DNA from: Bacteroidota bacterium
Lineage (GTDB): Bacteria; Bacteroidota; Bacteroidia; Bacteroidales; F082
Assembly (NCBI GenBank): GCA_024276895.1
Contig: JAJRWG010000112.1
Span: 1-39,533 of the forward strand
Direction of reading: 5' to 3'
DNA length: 39,533 nucleotides
Shown here: one piece after another, positions 17,087 to 25,299 of the stretch
How positions within the stretch are numbered: position 1 is the stretch's first letter
How the letters are laid out: every line of letters begins with the position of its first letter
Position numbers and translations under genes: made by a program
The notes under the pieces: generated by a model
What the model was told of the DNA's origin: nothing
The model's database searches: none
The model's input: only the letters and a program-made list of their open reading frames with translations

Positions 17087-17307
17087 TTGCGTTCGGCAGA
17101 CCGTGTAAACAGGAAATCGGCGAACGGGGGAATTTGGTCGGTAAACGGGGAGAACGAGCTGATGTTTTCCTGTTTCACCCCGGGCAAAAAGCCACAGAAA
17201 ATACTCCTGCGGCTTACCGGGACAGCCTGCAATTTATACATCTATCTAAATAAGCTCTAAATTAGTATGGCGGTTGAAAATCCTGAATTTTAATGGAGGG
17301 AATTTCG

Positions 17308-17315
17308 TAACTTTG
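17308..17315 (+). promoter_or_regulatory. Putative -7 box before citrate synthase
   Basis: TAACTTTG matches TAnnTTTG. The ATG at 17508 lies 192 bases downstream, implying an unusually long leader if this is the promoter. No clear -33 box. Confidence 0.35.
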
Positions 17316-17507
17316 TCCCTCTTAAAAAACATGCAGTTCATTTAAATATAATAAATCTGGCACGGGTATATGGAAAAACACCATCAGTTAAGCCGCTGCT
17401 CAACCGGACAGCGTTCCGGCTATCGGCACCCTGTCCCGGGTTTTCAGATTGCATTGAACAAAGAATTTTGAAATGAATTTTAAACTAAATTAATAAAAGC
17501 AAAAATT

Positions 17508-18815
17508 ATGTCTGGATTAAAAGATAAGCTGTACGACAAGATCCAAGCCCATCGTCCCCGCGTGAAGCGCTTGTTAAGCGAGTATGGCGACCATGTGGTC
17601 TGTGATGTTACGGTTCAGCAGATCATCGGTGGAATGCGGGGCATTAAAAGCCTGGTTACGGATATCTCCTACCTGGACCCTTACGAGGGCATCCGCTACA
17701 GGGGTTACACCCTGCCCGAGGTATTTGAAAAACTTCCCAAACCTCCCGGAGATGAAATGCCTTATGTGGAAGGTTTGTTTGACCTGCTGCTCACCGGTGA
17801 CATCCCCACCGAAAGCCAGGTGGCTGATGTCATTTACGACAGCGTGAACAGGAGGCAACTTCCCAAGTATGTTTACGAAGTTATCGACGCATTCCCTAAC
17901 CAAAGTCATCCGATGGTTATTCTTTCGGCTGCGGTGATGTCCATGCAAAGGGAGTCCATGTTCAACCTGAGGTACCAGCGCGGGATGAACAAACTTGATT
18001 ACTGGGACCACACTTACGAAGATTCCATGAACCTGATGTCCAAAATTCCGGTTATCGGGGCCTATATTTACAATAAACTCTACAACAAAGAACGTATCGG
18101 TTACCAGGATCCCACCAAAGATTTTGGCGCCAACTTCGCTTTCATGCTGGGCAAGGAAAAACCATACGATGATGTTTCGAGAATGTACTTTATCATCCAT
18201 GCCGACCACGAAGGAGGAAATGTAAGTGCGCACACAGGGCACCTGATCGCCAGTTCGCTTTCGGATGTTTATTATTCTATTTCGGGCATGATCAACGGCC
18301 TTGCCGGCCCGCTGCACGGACTGGCAAACCAGGAAGTTCTTCGCTGGATTCAGGACCTGCGCAACAAGATGGGTGACAAACTTCCCTCCCACGACGAAAT
18401 GAAAGAATTTGTATGGAAAACCCTCAACAGCGGACAGGTGATCCCCGGCTTTGGCCATGCCGTTTTACGCAAGACCGACCCCAGGTACTAGATCCAACGT
18501 GAGTTCTGTTTGAAACATTTGCCCTCGGACCCGCTGTTCGAGTATGTGAATATTCTTTACGATGTTGTTCCCGACATTCTTCGCGAGCAGGGAAAAGCCA
18601 AGAATCCCTGGCCAAATGTGGATGCGCATTCAGGCGTTATCCAGTGGTATTACGGGCTTACCCAGTACGACTACTACACCGTTTTGTTCTCCATCGGACG
18701 TGCACTGGGCGTGCTGTCGAACATCATTTGGGACCGCGCGCTGGGTTATCCGCTGGAAAGACCGAAATCCATCACCACCGATATGCTCGAGCAGATCGTT
18801 GGTTTGAAAAAATAA
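17508..18815 (+). pseudogene. gltA: Citrate synthase, reading frame interrupted by one in-frame TAG
   Basis: The full frame encodes a 435-codon eukaryotic-type citrate synthase, which condenses acetyl-CoA and oxaloacetate as the first step of the TCA cycle. Visible active-site blocks are GPLHGLANQEV (first catalytic His), GQVIPGFGHAVLRKTDPRY (second His) and, after the break, [12 protein letters not shown] (catalytic Asp). A TAG at 18489-18491 follows DPRY directly; the next codons continue the family sequence in the same frame ([14 protein letters not shown] ... [24 protein letters not shown]). A truncated 327-residue product would lack the catalytic Asp and the C-terminal helices. No frameshift is present and both halves are well conserved, so this looks like a very recent change or a consensus error rather than a decayed gene. 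Confidence 0.9.
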
Positions 18816-18840
18816 AAGAATCGGATTCAGACGCTAAAAA

Positions 18841-19006
18841 GAGGCTTTCTCAAAAGTCTTTTTATTAACAATTGTTTACTTAAAGCACCCTCTGTGCCGC
18901 TTTGCGGATCCTTTGTGGAACTTTGTGTAACAGCGTATTAGAGCTATGTCATAAAGCTGCACAAAAAAGACCCGGAGGGACACAAAGGACTTTTGAGACA
19001 GCCTTC
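18841..19006. repeat. MITE-like element with terminal inverted repeats
   Basis: The left end, GAGGCTTTCTCAAAAGTC (18841-18858), and the right end, GACTTTTGAGACAGCC (18988-19003), are inverted copies with one mismatch over the shared 16 bases. They enclose about 130 bases with no coding capacity, including pieces of the type CTTTGTGTAAC and GGGACACAAAGG. This is the form of a miniature inverted-repeat element, placed between citrate synthase and the yjbQ gene. No matching transposase is in the window. The left end, followed by TTTTTATT, might also act as part of a terminator. Confidence 0.6.
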
Positions 19007-19023
19007 TTTATATTTTGGCAGGC

Positions 19024-19434
19024 ATGATCAGACAACAGGAAATATTGCTTCCGGCCATGCGCAAAGGCTTTCATAAAATCGACTACCTGGTAACCGAAGC
19101 CGTGGGTCCTTTGCCGGAAACAGGGCTGGTCAATGTGTTTGTTAAACACACATCGGCTGCATTGATGCTTAACGAAAATGCAGACCCCGATGTGCAAACC
19201 GACCTGAAATCACTACTGGAAAAAATGGCCCCCGAAAACGCCCCCTTTTACAGGCACACGCTTGAGGGTTCCGATGATATGCCGGCCCATTTCAAATCGG
19301 CGGTACTGGGTCCTTCGGTGACGATCCCGGTGAGCAGCCACCGGCTGAACCTTGGCATTTGGCAAAGCCTCTATTTTTGCGAGTTCCGCAATTACGGCGG
19401 GAAAAGAAAAGTGGTGGTCACGCTTTACTGGTAG
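19024..19434 (+). CDS. yjbQ: YjbQ / UPF0047 family protein
   Basis: A 136-residue protein of the UPF0047/YjbQ family. Family motifs seen are LVNVFVKHTSAALMLNENADP, then YRHTLEGSDDMPAHFKSAVLG and a terminal strand after WQSLYFCEFR. The conserved His and Glu/Asp residues of these motifs form the putative metal or phosphate site. YjbQ of E. coli has secondary thiamine-phosphate synthase activity, but the real cellular role is not settled. The ATG at 19024 is preferred over a TTG at 19015. The gene starts 18 bases after the MITE-like element, which may therefore carry or replace its promoter. It ends in TAG and is convergent with the next gene, with 12 bases between. Confidence 0.88.
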   Translation: MIRQQEILLPAMRKGFHKIDYLVTEAVGPLPETGLVNVFVKHTSAALMLNENADPDVQTDLKSLLEKMAPENAPFYRHTLEGSDDMPAHFKSAVLGPSVTIPVSSHRLNLGIWQSLYFCEFRNYGGKRKVVVTLYW

Positions 19435-19446
19435 CTGCGGAGATGT

Positions 19447-20052
19447 TCAGCCTTTTCCGTTTTCCCTGAGCAGACGCTGCAGGGTTTGCTCCGAGAATTG
19501 AAACAGCTCGGGATAGAATGCTTCAAAATCCTGCTTTAAACCGTCGTAGTTTCTTTCCAGGCCGGCAACGGCATCGCCCATGCCCGACAGCAGTCCGGTA
19601 CGCCTGTCCATCCCTTTAAAAACATTCTTAAGACCCGAGAAATCAGCGTAGGCCGTCAGCCAGTTTTGGGCAATTAAGAAAGGGAGCATGCGTTTCGTCC
19701 GGTCGGGAAGTATAAAAAAATGCCTGGTCAGCAAGCCGTACACACGGGCGGCAAAAACACCCAGTTCATCCTTGTGATAACGTTCCCAACCACTGGCAAG
19801 AAAATGGTCATAGTAAATGTCAACCACCACACCCGAATACCTTCCGTAATCAGCTTTGACCCTGCTGACACTGTGCTTTACAAGCGCGTGCCTGTCAGTA
19901 AACGTATCGATTTCACGGTGAAGCCGGATGCCCGTCCTGATGCCCTCTTTGTACCTGGCCATTTGTTTTCCTTTTACAGCATCGGCAATAAAATTACCGA
20001 AAAGGATGTCGTTGTTTTCTCCTGAAAGATGGGCGTGGGCAAGGAAATTCAT
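19447..20052 (-). CDS. acpH: Acyl carrier protein phosphodiesterase (AcpH-like)
   Basis: A 201-residue protein matching the ACP phosphodiesterase family (DUF479): MNFLAHAHLSGENNDILFGNFIADAVKG at the start, then GIRLHREIDTFTDRH and YGRYSGVVVDIYYDHFLA, which carry the conserved His/Asp residues of this HD-like metal hydrolase family. The E. coli enzyme removes 4'-phosphopantetheine from holo-ACP. The start at 20052 is where the family begins; the longer frame to 20160 is rich in residues not found in the family and overlaps the divergent ior promoter. A -7 box (20070-20077) lies 17 bases upstream, supporting this start. Confidence 0.85.
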   Translation of the reverse strand: MNFLAHAHLSGENNDILFGNFIADAVKGKQMARYKEGIRTGIRLHREIDTFTDRHALVKHSVSRVKADYGRYSGVVVDIYYDHFLASGWERYHKDELGVFAARVYGLLTRHFFILPDRTKRMLPFLIAQNWLTAYADFSGLKNVFKGMDRRTGLLSGMGDAVAGLERNYDGLKQDFEAFYPELFQFSEQTLQRLLRENGKG

Positions 20053-20069
20053 TCTCGTCAATTGTGCGG

Positions 20070-20077
20070 CAAAAGTA
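20070..20077 (-). promoter_or_regulatory. Putative -7 box of the acpH-like gene
   Basis: On the minus strand this reads TACTTTTG (TAnnTTTG), 17 bases before the ATG at 20052. It supports the shorter start of that gene. Confidence 0.4.
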
Positions 20078-20123
20078 AAACATTCAAGCAATTTAAAATC
20101 ATTATGGATAAATTGAAAACAGA

Positions 20124-20152
20124 TTGGGATGAAGTGAATTTTAATAATTTTG
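20124..20152 (+). promoter_or_regulatory. Bacteroidota promoter of the iorAB operon
   Basis: TTG at 20124-20126 and TAATTTTG at 20145-20152 are 18 bases apart, fitting the -33/-7 arrangement. The ATG of iorA is 37 bases further on. Confidence 0.55.
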
Positions 20153-20189
20153 CGGTTCATTTTATTGAACCCACTAATCAGAAGAACTG

Positions 20190-21815
20190 ATGCAAAAATT
20201 GTTGTTGTTAGGAGATGAAGCCATTGCTCAGGGCGCTATTGATGCCGGGATTTCAGCGGTTTACGCATACCCCGGCACCCCCTCAACCGAAATCACAGAG
20301 TACATCCAGGCCTCAAAGCAAGCAGCCGAAAAGAAGATAAAGTCCTTATGGTCAGCCAACGAGAAAACGGCAATGGAAACTGCCATTGGCATGTCCTATG
20401 CAGGAAAGAAATCGCTGGTATGCATGAAACACGTTGGCTTAAATGTTGCCGCCGATCCCTTCATTAACTCAGCCGTTACGGGTGCCAACGGAGGCCTGGT
20501 GGTGCTGTCGGCCGACGACCCTTCCATGCATTCTTCGCAGAACGAGCAGGACTCGCGTTTTTACGGAAAATTCGCCCTCATCCCCGTGCTGGAACCCAGC
20601 AACCAGCAGGAAGCTTACGACATGACACGTTACGCTTTTGAATTGTCGGAAAAGTTCGGAACACCGGTGCTTATCAGGGTAACAACCCGCCTGGCCCACT
20701 CCAGGGCAGGTGTTACACGGGCCAAAGAAAGCAAGCAAAACAGTATGCAACTGCCGGGCGACCTTCAGCAGTTTGTGCTGCTGCCTGCCATCGCCCGGAG
20801 GCAATACAAAAGACTGCTTACCAAACAGGAATTGTTTGAAAATGATGGTCTGGAGTCGGGTTTTAACACCCTGATCCCCGGCAAAGACAAAAGCCTGGGA
20901 ATTGTGGCCTGCGGCATTGCTTACAATTACCTGCTTGAGAATTTTGAAGGCGGCAAAGTTCCTTACCCTGTGCTGAAGGTCGGGCAGTACCCCATCCCCG
21001 CTAAACTTGTGGAAGAACTTTACAACAGTGTTGACGAGATGCTGGTCCTTGAAGAGGGTTATCCCATCTTTGAAGAACTGCTCAGGGGCTACCTTAACAA
21101 AGGCAAAACCGTCAGGGGCAGACTTGAAGGCAGCATCCCCAGGGACGGAGAGCTGAATCCGAACATTGTGGGCAGGGCACTGGGGCTGGCCATCACCGAA
21201 GGTTTTGAAACACCTTCTATTTTAAGGGGGAGGCCGCCACAACTTTGCGAGGGCTGTTCGCACACCGACTCGTTCAAGGCTCTTAACGAAGCACTGGAGC
21301 CTTATTCCGGGGGCCGTGTTTTATCCGACATCGGCTGCTACACCCTCAGCGCTTTGCCGCCACTGGAGTCCATCAATTCCTGTGTTGACATGGGTGCATC
21401 CATTACCATGGCCATCGGGGCTGCCGATGCAGGCCTTTTCCCGGTTGTGGCTGCCATCGGCGATTCCACATTTACACACTCGGGAATAACCGGTTTGCTG
21501 GATGCCGTCAACCACAACTCCCCCATTACCGTCCTGCTGAACGACAACTCCACCACCGGAATGACCGGCGGACAGGATTCTTCGGCCTTTGGAAAAGTGG
21601 ACGATATTGTCAGAGGACTGGGCGTTGAGGAAGAACACATCCGTGTGATCACCCCTTTGCGCAGAAACCACGAGGAAAACGTTAAAGTGTTTCAGGAAGA
21701 GTTAGAGTACCGTGGTGTTTCGGTCATCATCGCCCGGCGCGAGTGCATCCAGACCCTGGCCAGAAGAATGAAACTGAAAGCACTGGAAAAAAGGAAAGAA
21801 AAAACATTGGCTTAA
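20190..21815 (+). CDS. iorA: Indolepyruvate oxidoreductase alpha subunit, without ferredoxin domain
   Basis: A 541-residue thiamine-diphosphate enzyme subunit that oxidatively decarboxylates aryl pyruvates (from Trp, Phe, Tyr transamination) to aryl-CoA with IorB. The N-terminal pyrimidine-binding part has AYPGTPSTEITEYI and SANEKTAMETAIGMSYAGKK; the C-terminal TPP-binding part has LCEGCSHTDSF, GDSTFTHSGITGL and LLNDNSTTGMTGGQD. Archaeal IorA is longer and ends in two [4Fe-4S] clusters; here the protein stops after RRECIQTLARRMK with no CxxCxxC clusters, as in other Bacteroidota homologues. Electrons must then leave by another carrier. iorB follows 21 bases later. A linked acyl-CoA ligase (paaK), often found with iorAB, is absent here. 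Confidence 0.9.
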   Translation: MQKLLLLGDEAIAQGAIDAGISAVYAYPGTPSTEITEYIQASKQAAEKKIKSLWSANEKTAMETAIGMSYAGKKSLVCMKHVGLNVAADPFINSAVTGANGGLVVLSADDPSMHSSQNEQDSRFYGKFALIPVLEPSNQQEAYDMTRYAFELSEKFGTPVLIRVTTRLAHSRAGVTRAKESKQNSMQLPGDLQQFVLLPAIARRQYKRLLTKQELFENDGLESGFNTLIPGKDKSLGIVACGIAYNYLLENFEGGKVPYPVLKVGQYPIPAKLVEELYNSVDEMLVLEEGYPIFEELLRGYLNKGKTVRGRLEGSIPRDGELNPNIVGRALGLAITEGFETPSILRGRPPQLCEGCSHTDSFKALNEALEPYSGGRVLSDIGCYTLSALPPLESINSCVDMGASITMAIGAADAGLFPVVAAIGDSTFTHSGITGLLDAVNHNSPITVLLNDNSTTGMTGGQDSSAFGKVDDIVRGLGVEEEHIRVITPLRRNHEENVKVFQEELEYRGVSVIIARRECIQTLARRMKLKALEKRKEKTLA

Positions 21816-21836
21816 CCGGCATTTATCAGGATTAAA

Positions 21837-22421
21837 ATGAAAAAGGACATCATCATTTCGGGCGTTGGGGGACAGGGTATTTTAACCATTTCCACTGTCA
21901 TCGGCACTGCGGCTTTATCAGAAGGGCTTGAACTGAAGCAGGCCGAAGTACACGGCATGAGCCAACGTGGCGGGGATGTGCAGTCGCACATGCGGCTTTC
22001 CTCCGATAAAATTGCATCCGACCTCATCCCCCAGGGGCAGGCCGACATCATCATCTCGGTTGAACCCCTTGAATCGCTGCGCTACGTGGAAATGCTCAAC
22101 AGGGAAAAAGGCTGGCTGGTTACCAGCATGAATCCTTTTAACAATATTGCCGACTACCCCCCTGTGGAAGATATACTCAATGCCATCTGGGAATTGCCGC
22201 ATTACGTTACCATTGATGCCAACCGGGTGGCCAAAGACCTGGGCTCGATCAAGGCCGCCAACATTGTGGTACTGGGTGCTGCCAGTCCTTTACTCGACAT
22301 AAAATATGATTCGCTGGAAGAGGCCATCAGAACCATTTTTGCAAAAAAAGGTGAAGACATCATCCACCTTAACCTGAAGGCATTGCGGGCCGGGAGAGAT
22401 TATGCGCAGGAACGGACCTGA
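21837..22421 (+). CDS. iorB: Indolepyruvate oxidoreductase beta subunit
   Basis: A 194-residue gamma-type 2-oxoacid oxidoreductase subunit (POR/KOR gamma domain). Characteristic pieces are IIISGVGGQGILTISTVIG at the N-terminus and KQAEVHGMSQRGGDVQSHMR, where the substrate/CoA interface lies. It pairs with IorA encoded directly upstream on the same transcript. The length is normal. A terminator hairpin lies 43 bases downstream. Confidence 0.92.
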   Translation: MKKDIIISGVGGQGILTISTVIGTAALSEGLELKQAEVHGMSQRGGDVQSHMRLSSDKIASDLIPQGQADIIISVEPLESLRYVEMLNREKGWLVTSMNPFNNIADYPPVEDILNAIWELPHYVTIDANRVAKDLGSIKAANIVVLGAASPLLDIKYDSLEEAIRTIFAKKGEDIIHLNLKALRAGRDYAQERT

Positions 22422-22461
22422 AGCCTGTTGAGCAAAACCGCACGGATTGCGGTTAAATTCG

Positions 22462-22494
22462 TTGCCGGGTCATTTGCCCGGTTTTTTATTTTTG
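22462..22494 (+). promoter_or_regulatory. Putative promoter of the M23 peptidase gene, overlapping a terminator
   Basis: TTG at 22462-22464 and TATTTTTG at 22487-22494 have a 22-base spacer, at the wide end of the usual range. The ATG is 19 bases further on. The spacer is filled by the terminator hairpin of the upstream operon. Confidence 0.45.
22465..22487 (+). terminator. Intrinsic terminator of iorAB
   Basis: CCGGG (22465-22469) pairs with CCCGG (22477-22481) around TCATTTG, followed by six T. The stem is short but GC-only. It lies between the -33 and -7 boxes of the next gene's putative promoter. Confidence 0.65.
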
Positions 22495-22513
22495 CCGTTT
22501 AATTGCAACAACC

Positions 22514-23728
22514 ATGTGGAAATCCGGGATACTTTTCCTCCTCACCATACTTAGCTTGTTTGCCTGCGAAAGCAGTGTAGATGATGTCAGGCAGACAGAG
22601 AAAACCGAAGAACACCATTCGGAATTTGCATACGGCATCAATGTGGACAGCCTCAAAGTGATCAGGGGAACTGTCAAAAGAAACGAATTCCTCGCCGATA
22701 TCCTGCTCAGGTACGGGGTGAGTTATCAGGTAATCGATTACATTGCCCGCTACACAAAAGACACCTTTGACGTAAGAAAACTCAGAAGGGGAAACAATTA
22801 CAGCCTGATCTGTACCAACGACTCAATTGCCAGAGCGCTCTATTTTATTTACGGAATTACGGCATCCAACTATGTTTTGTACCAGCTCACTGACTCGGTT
22901 TCGGCCCGCCTGGGTGCAAAAGAGATCAGGGTTGAGACAAACAGCATCTCGGGCGCGATTCAGTCTTCGCTGTGGAATGCCCTGGTGGAAGAGGGTGCTG
23001 ATCCCAACCTTGCCAACGAGTTGTCGGAAATTTACGCCTGGACCATTGATTTTTTCGGTTTGCAAAAAGGCGATCACTACAAAGCCATCTTTGATCAGTA
23101 TTTTGTGGAAGACACCTACACCGGTCTGGGCAGGGTAAAAGCAGCCAGTTTCCACCACGGTGGCAAAGACTTGTATGCTTTTTACTTTGAGCAGAATGGG
23201 AAAGGTGATTATTTCGATGAAGAAGGTAACAGCCTGCAGCGCACTTTTCTGAAGGCACCACTGCGTTACTCAAGGATCAGTTCAGGTTTTTCGAACAGCC
23301 GCATGCATCCGATCCTGAAAATCAGAAGGCCGCATCACGGTGTGGATTACGCAGCCCCATCCGGAACACCGGTTTACAGTGTGGGCGATGGTGTGGTGGT
23401 AAAAAAGGGCTACCAAAAACGTGGCGGGGGCAATTATGTGAAGGTGAAGCACAACGGCACTTATTCCACAACTTACATGCACCTGAAAGGTTTTGCCAAA
23501 GGCATTAAGGTGGGCAAACACGTCAGGCAGGGCGACTTACTGGGTTACGTAGGCCAGACAGGACTGGCCTCAGGCCCACACCTCGATTTCCGGTTTTACC
23601 GGAACGGTAAAGCGGTGAACCCGCTGAAAGTAGAGTCACCGCCTTCAAAGCCGGTTGAACCGGCTTACCGTGCCGCCTTCGACTCGGTGGTCAGTCATTA
23701 CATTCCTTTGCTTGATTCCATCAGATAA
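22514..23728 (+). CDS. M23 family (LytM-type) peptidase, predicted lipoprotein
   Basis: A 404-residue envelope protein. It has a lipoprotein signal (ILFLLTILSLFACES, lipid-attached C18), an OapA/LysM-like domain (residues ~45-130), and a C-terminal M23 domain (~265-375) that would cut peptidoglycan cross-links. Zinc-site motifs are RRPHHGVDYAAPSGTPV (H274, D278) and GPHLDFRFYRNG. In the canonical M23 motif the last part reads HxH; here the third position is D358 rather than His, leaving H356. Bacteroidota have many M23 proteins with altered motifs, so this could be an Asp-ligated enzyme or an inactive regulator of another hydrolase. Transcribed alone, convergent with susD. Confidence 0.88.
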   Translation: MWKSGILFLLTILSLFACESSVDDVRQTEKTEEHHSEFAYGINVDSLKVIRGTVKRNEFLADILLRYGVSYQVIDYIARYTKDTFDVRKLRRGNNYSLICTNDSIARALYFIYGITASNYVLYQLTDSVSARLGAKEIRVETNSISGAIQSSLWNALVEEGADPNLANELSEIYAWTIDFFGLQKGDHYKAIFDQYFVEDTYTGLGRVKAASFHHGGKDLYAFYFEQNGKGDYFDEEGNSLQRTFLKAPLRYSRISSGFSNSRMHPILKIRRPHHGVDYAAPSGTPVYSVGDGVVVKKGYQKRGGGNYVKVKHNGTYSTTYMHLKGFAKGIKVGKHVRQGDLLGYVGQTGLASGPHLDFRFYRNGKAVNPLKVESPPSKPVEPAYRAAFDSVVSHYIPLLDSIR

Positions 23729-23750
23729 TGCCTTGAGAAAACGAGGCAAT

Positions 23751-23781
23751 AAAAAAACCGCCCTTTTACAAGGGCGGTTTT
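23751..23781 (-). terminator. Intrinsic terminator shared by susD and the M23 gene
   Basis: ACCGCCCTT and AAGGGCGGT form a 9-bp stem around TTAC. On the minus strand a run of seven T follows, making a strong terminator for susD; on the plus strand only four T follow, so it may work weakly for the M23 gene too. Confidence 0.88.
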
Positions 23782-23806
23782 GGTCTCAATTTAATTCAAC
23801 AAGTTG

Positions 23807-25270
23807 TTAAAACGGGGGTTCAAAAATATCCCAGAAAACTTTTGTTGAAGTCTCGTCCCCACCAATGGAGGCAGCAGCAGCTTCGTAATTAATTTTATTT
23901 TGCTGCACCTCGTTGTATGGATAAGGCATACGACGCGGAATGTCGCCATAAGTCATCCCTTCGGGAACATTCAACTGCGGATAATCAAGTCTTCTCCACT
24001 CGCTGAAGGCTTCAACACCTTTATTATACAAAGCAATCCATTTTTGTTCGCCAATGCTTTGCTTCCAGTTGTTGGGATCGTAAGGATTCTCAAGCAGGTA
24101 AGCATCAACTTCTTCCTGCGTACCTCCCCAGTAAAGGATACTGGTGGTAACAGCCGCATTGTAATGGCCTTCAGCCGTTCCGGGAACGCCAAATCCTCTT
24201 TGGGCAGCTTCTGCCAGGAAGAAGTGTACTTCAACCATGTCAATCAGATTTGCTTCGAAGGCAGGATCAAAGAAACGGGCCTGGAAGTTCGAGAAGTTGT
24301 TGTACGACTGTGCACCGTCCAGACCGGCTACAGCACCAAGGTAAACAAAGTGCTGTACTGAATCGTAAGAACTGGTGTCAACCTGTGTAAAGTACTTACC
24401 GATACGCGGGTCGTTCTTGGCAAGCATCATGTCGATGATGGTGTTCGTCGGCAGGAAGTCTTTACGTCCTGTGCGGAAAGCATCGTAAATCCGGTTAACA
24501 TGCGGAACAACGCCGGGATAGAAAACAAATCCGCTTTGTGACTGATCCTGGAAAACACCTGCATTGAGTGCATCGGTAACTGCAAGTTTTGCTTTATCGG
24601 GTGCTACGTCTGCAAGACGCATGCCTACCCTGAGCAACAGTGAAGCACCAAACCTTTTCCATGAGGCCACATCACCACCGTAAACCAAATCGGCAGCGCC
24701 GAAGCTTCCATAGTTCGGGTCGAGCGATGCAAGGTCATTTCTTAACCTTTTCAGCAGGTCATCGTAAATATCGTTCTGCTTGTCGTAAACCGGTGCAGGA
24801 TTTACAAATCCCTTTAAGGCATCGGTGTAAGGCATGTCGCCAAAAGCATCAACGAGTATTTGATAACAATACACCTCATGGATGTCAATGATGGCAATCA
24901 TGTTTTTGGCTTCATTGGGATCGCCGCCGTAATTTTCATCCATCAGGATTTCTTTGGCTTCCTTCAGGTCCATCAAAGCGTCCCTGTAGTATTCCCTTAC
25001 AAAACCATCCGGGATTCTCCTGTCCTGATACAGATACCTGGACTCATCAAAATAGGTGGTTTCCTGCCAAAACTGAACAGTCAAACGCTGGATATTCACG
25101 TTCACACTGGTGGCTTCTGTCTGATTGATCATACCAAGCTGCCCGTTAGAAAACAGTGTGGTTGGAGGCACTTTTGTCGGGCTCTTGGGGTCAACATTAT
25201 CAGGCAATTTGCATTGCGACACCCCAATGATGAGTGCCAATGCGAGTGATAAATATTTTATAATTTTCAT
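23807..25270 (-). CDS. SusD/RagB-family nutrient-binding outer-membrane lipoprotein
   Basis: A 487-residue surface lipoprotein. The signal ends in a lipobox (LALIIGVSQCKLPDN, C20). The remainder has the SusD-2-type pattern, with an N-terminal 'NVDPKSPTKVPPTTLFSNGQ' segment, helical TPR-like stretches (AIIDIHEVYCYQILVDAFGDMPYTDAL) and a C-terminal 'IALYNKGVEAFSEWRRLDYPQL' element that is characteristic of the family. SusD proteins lie over the SusC barrel and deliver ligand. It is 29 bases downstream of the susC reading frame, same strand. No glycoside hydrolase, sulfatase or peptidase follows, so the ligand class is not indicated. Confidence 0.92.
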   Translation of the reverse strand: MKIIKYLSLALALIIGVSQCKLPDNVDPKSPTKVPPTTLFSNGQLGMINQTEATSVNVNIQRLTVQFWQETTYFDESRYLYQDRRIPDGFVREYYRDALMDLKEAKEILMDENYGGDPNEAKNMIAIIDIHEVYCYQILVDAFGDMPYTDALKGFVNPAPVYDKQNDIYDDLLKRLRNDLASLDPNYGSFGAADLVYGGDVASWKRFGASLLLRVGMRLADVAPDKAKLAVTDALNAGVFQDQSQSGFVFYPGVVPHVNRIYDAFRTGRKDFLPTNTIIDMMLAKNDPRIGKYFTQVDTSSYDSVQHFVYLGAVAGLDGAQSYNNFSNFQARFFDPAFEANLIDMVEVHFFLAEAAQRGFGVPGTAEGHYNAAVTTSILYWGGTQEEVDAYLLENPYDPNNWKQSIGEQKWIALYNKGVEAFSEWRRLDYPQLNVPEGMTYGDIPRRMPYPYNEVQQNKINYEAAAASIGGDETSTKVFWDIFEPPF

Positions 25271-25299
25271 ATCAATTATTTTTTTAGTTGGTGATTAAA

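Larger units (their letters stand above)
17032..17507. other. Divergent intergenic region between pspC and citrate synthase
   Basis: There are 476 bases with no supported gene. Short open frames here show no domain, membrane or signal features. It contains a minus-strand -7 box near pspC and a plus-strand -7 box at 17308, which leaves a leader of about 190 bases before citrate synthase. The leader includes a small hairpin (CCGGA/TCCGG, near 17404-17419) but nothing recognised as a riboswitch. Confidence 0.5.

Noticed and set aside
17044-17241. Minus-strand 65-codon open frame upstream of pspC
   Set aside because: No domain, membrane or signal feature; it overlaps the pspC -7 box.
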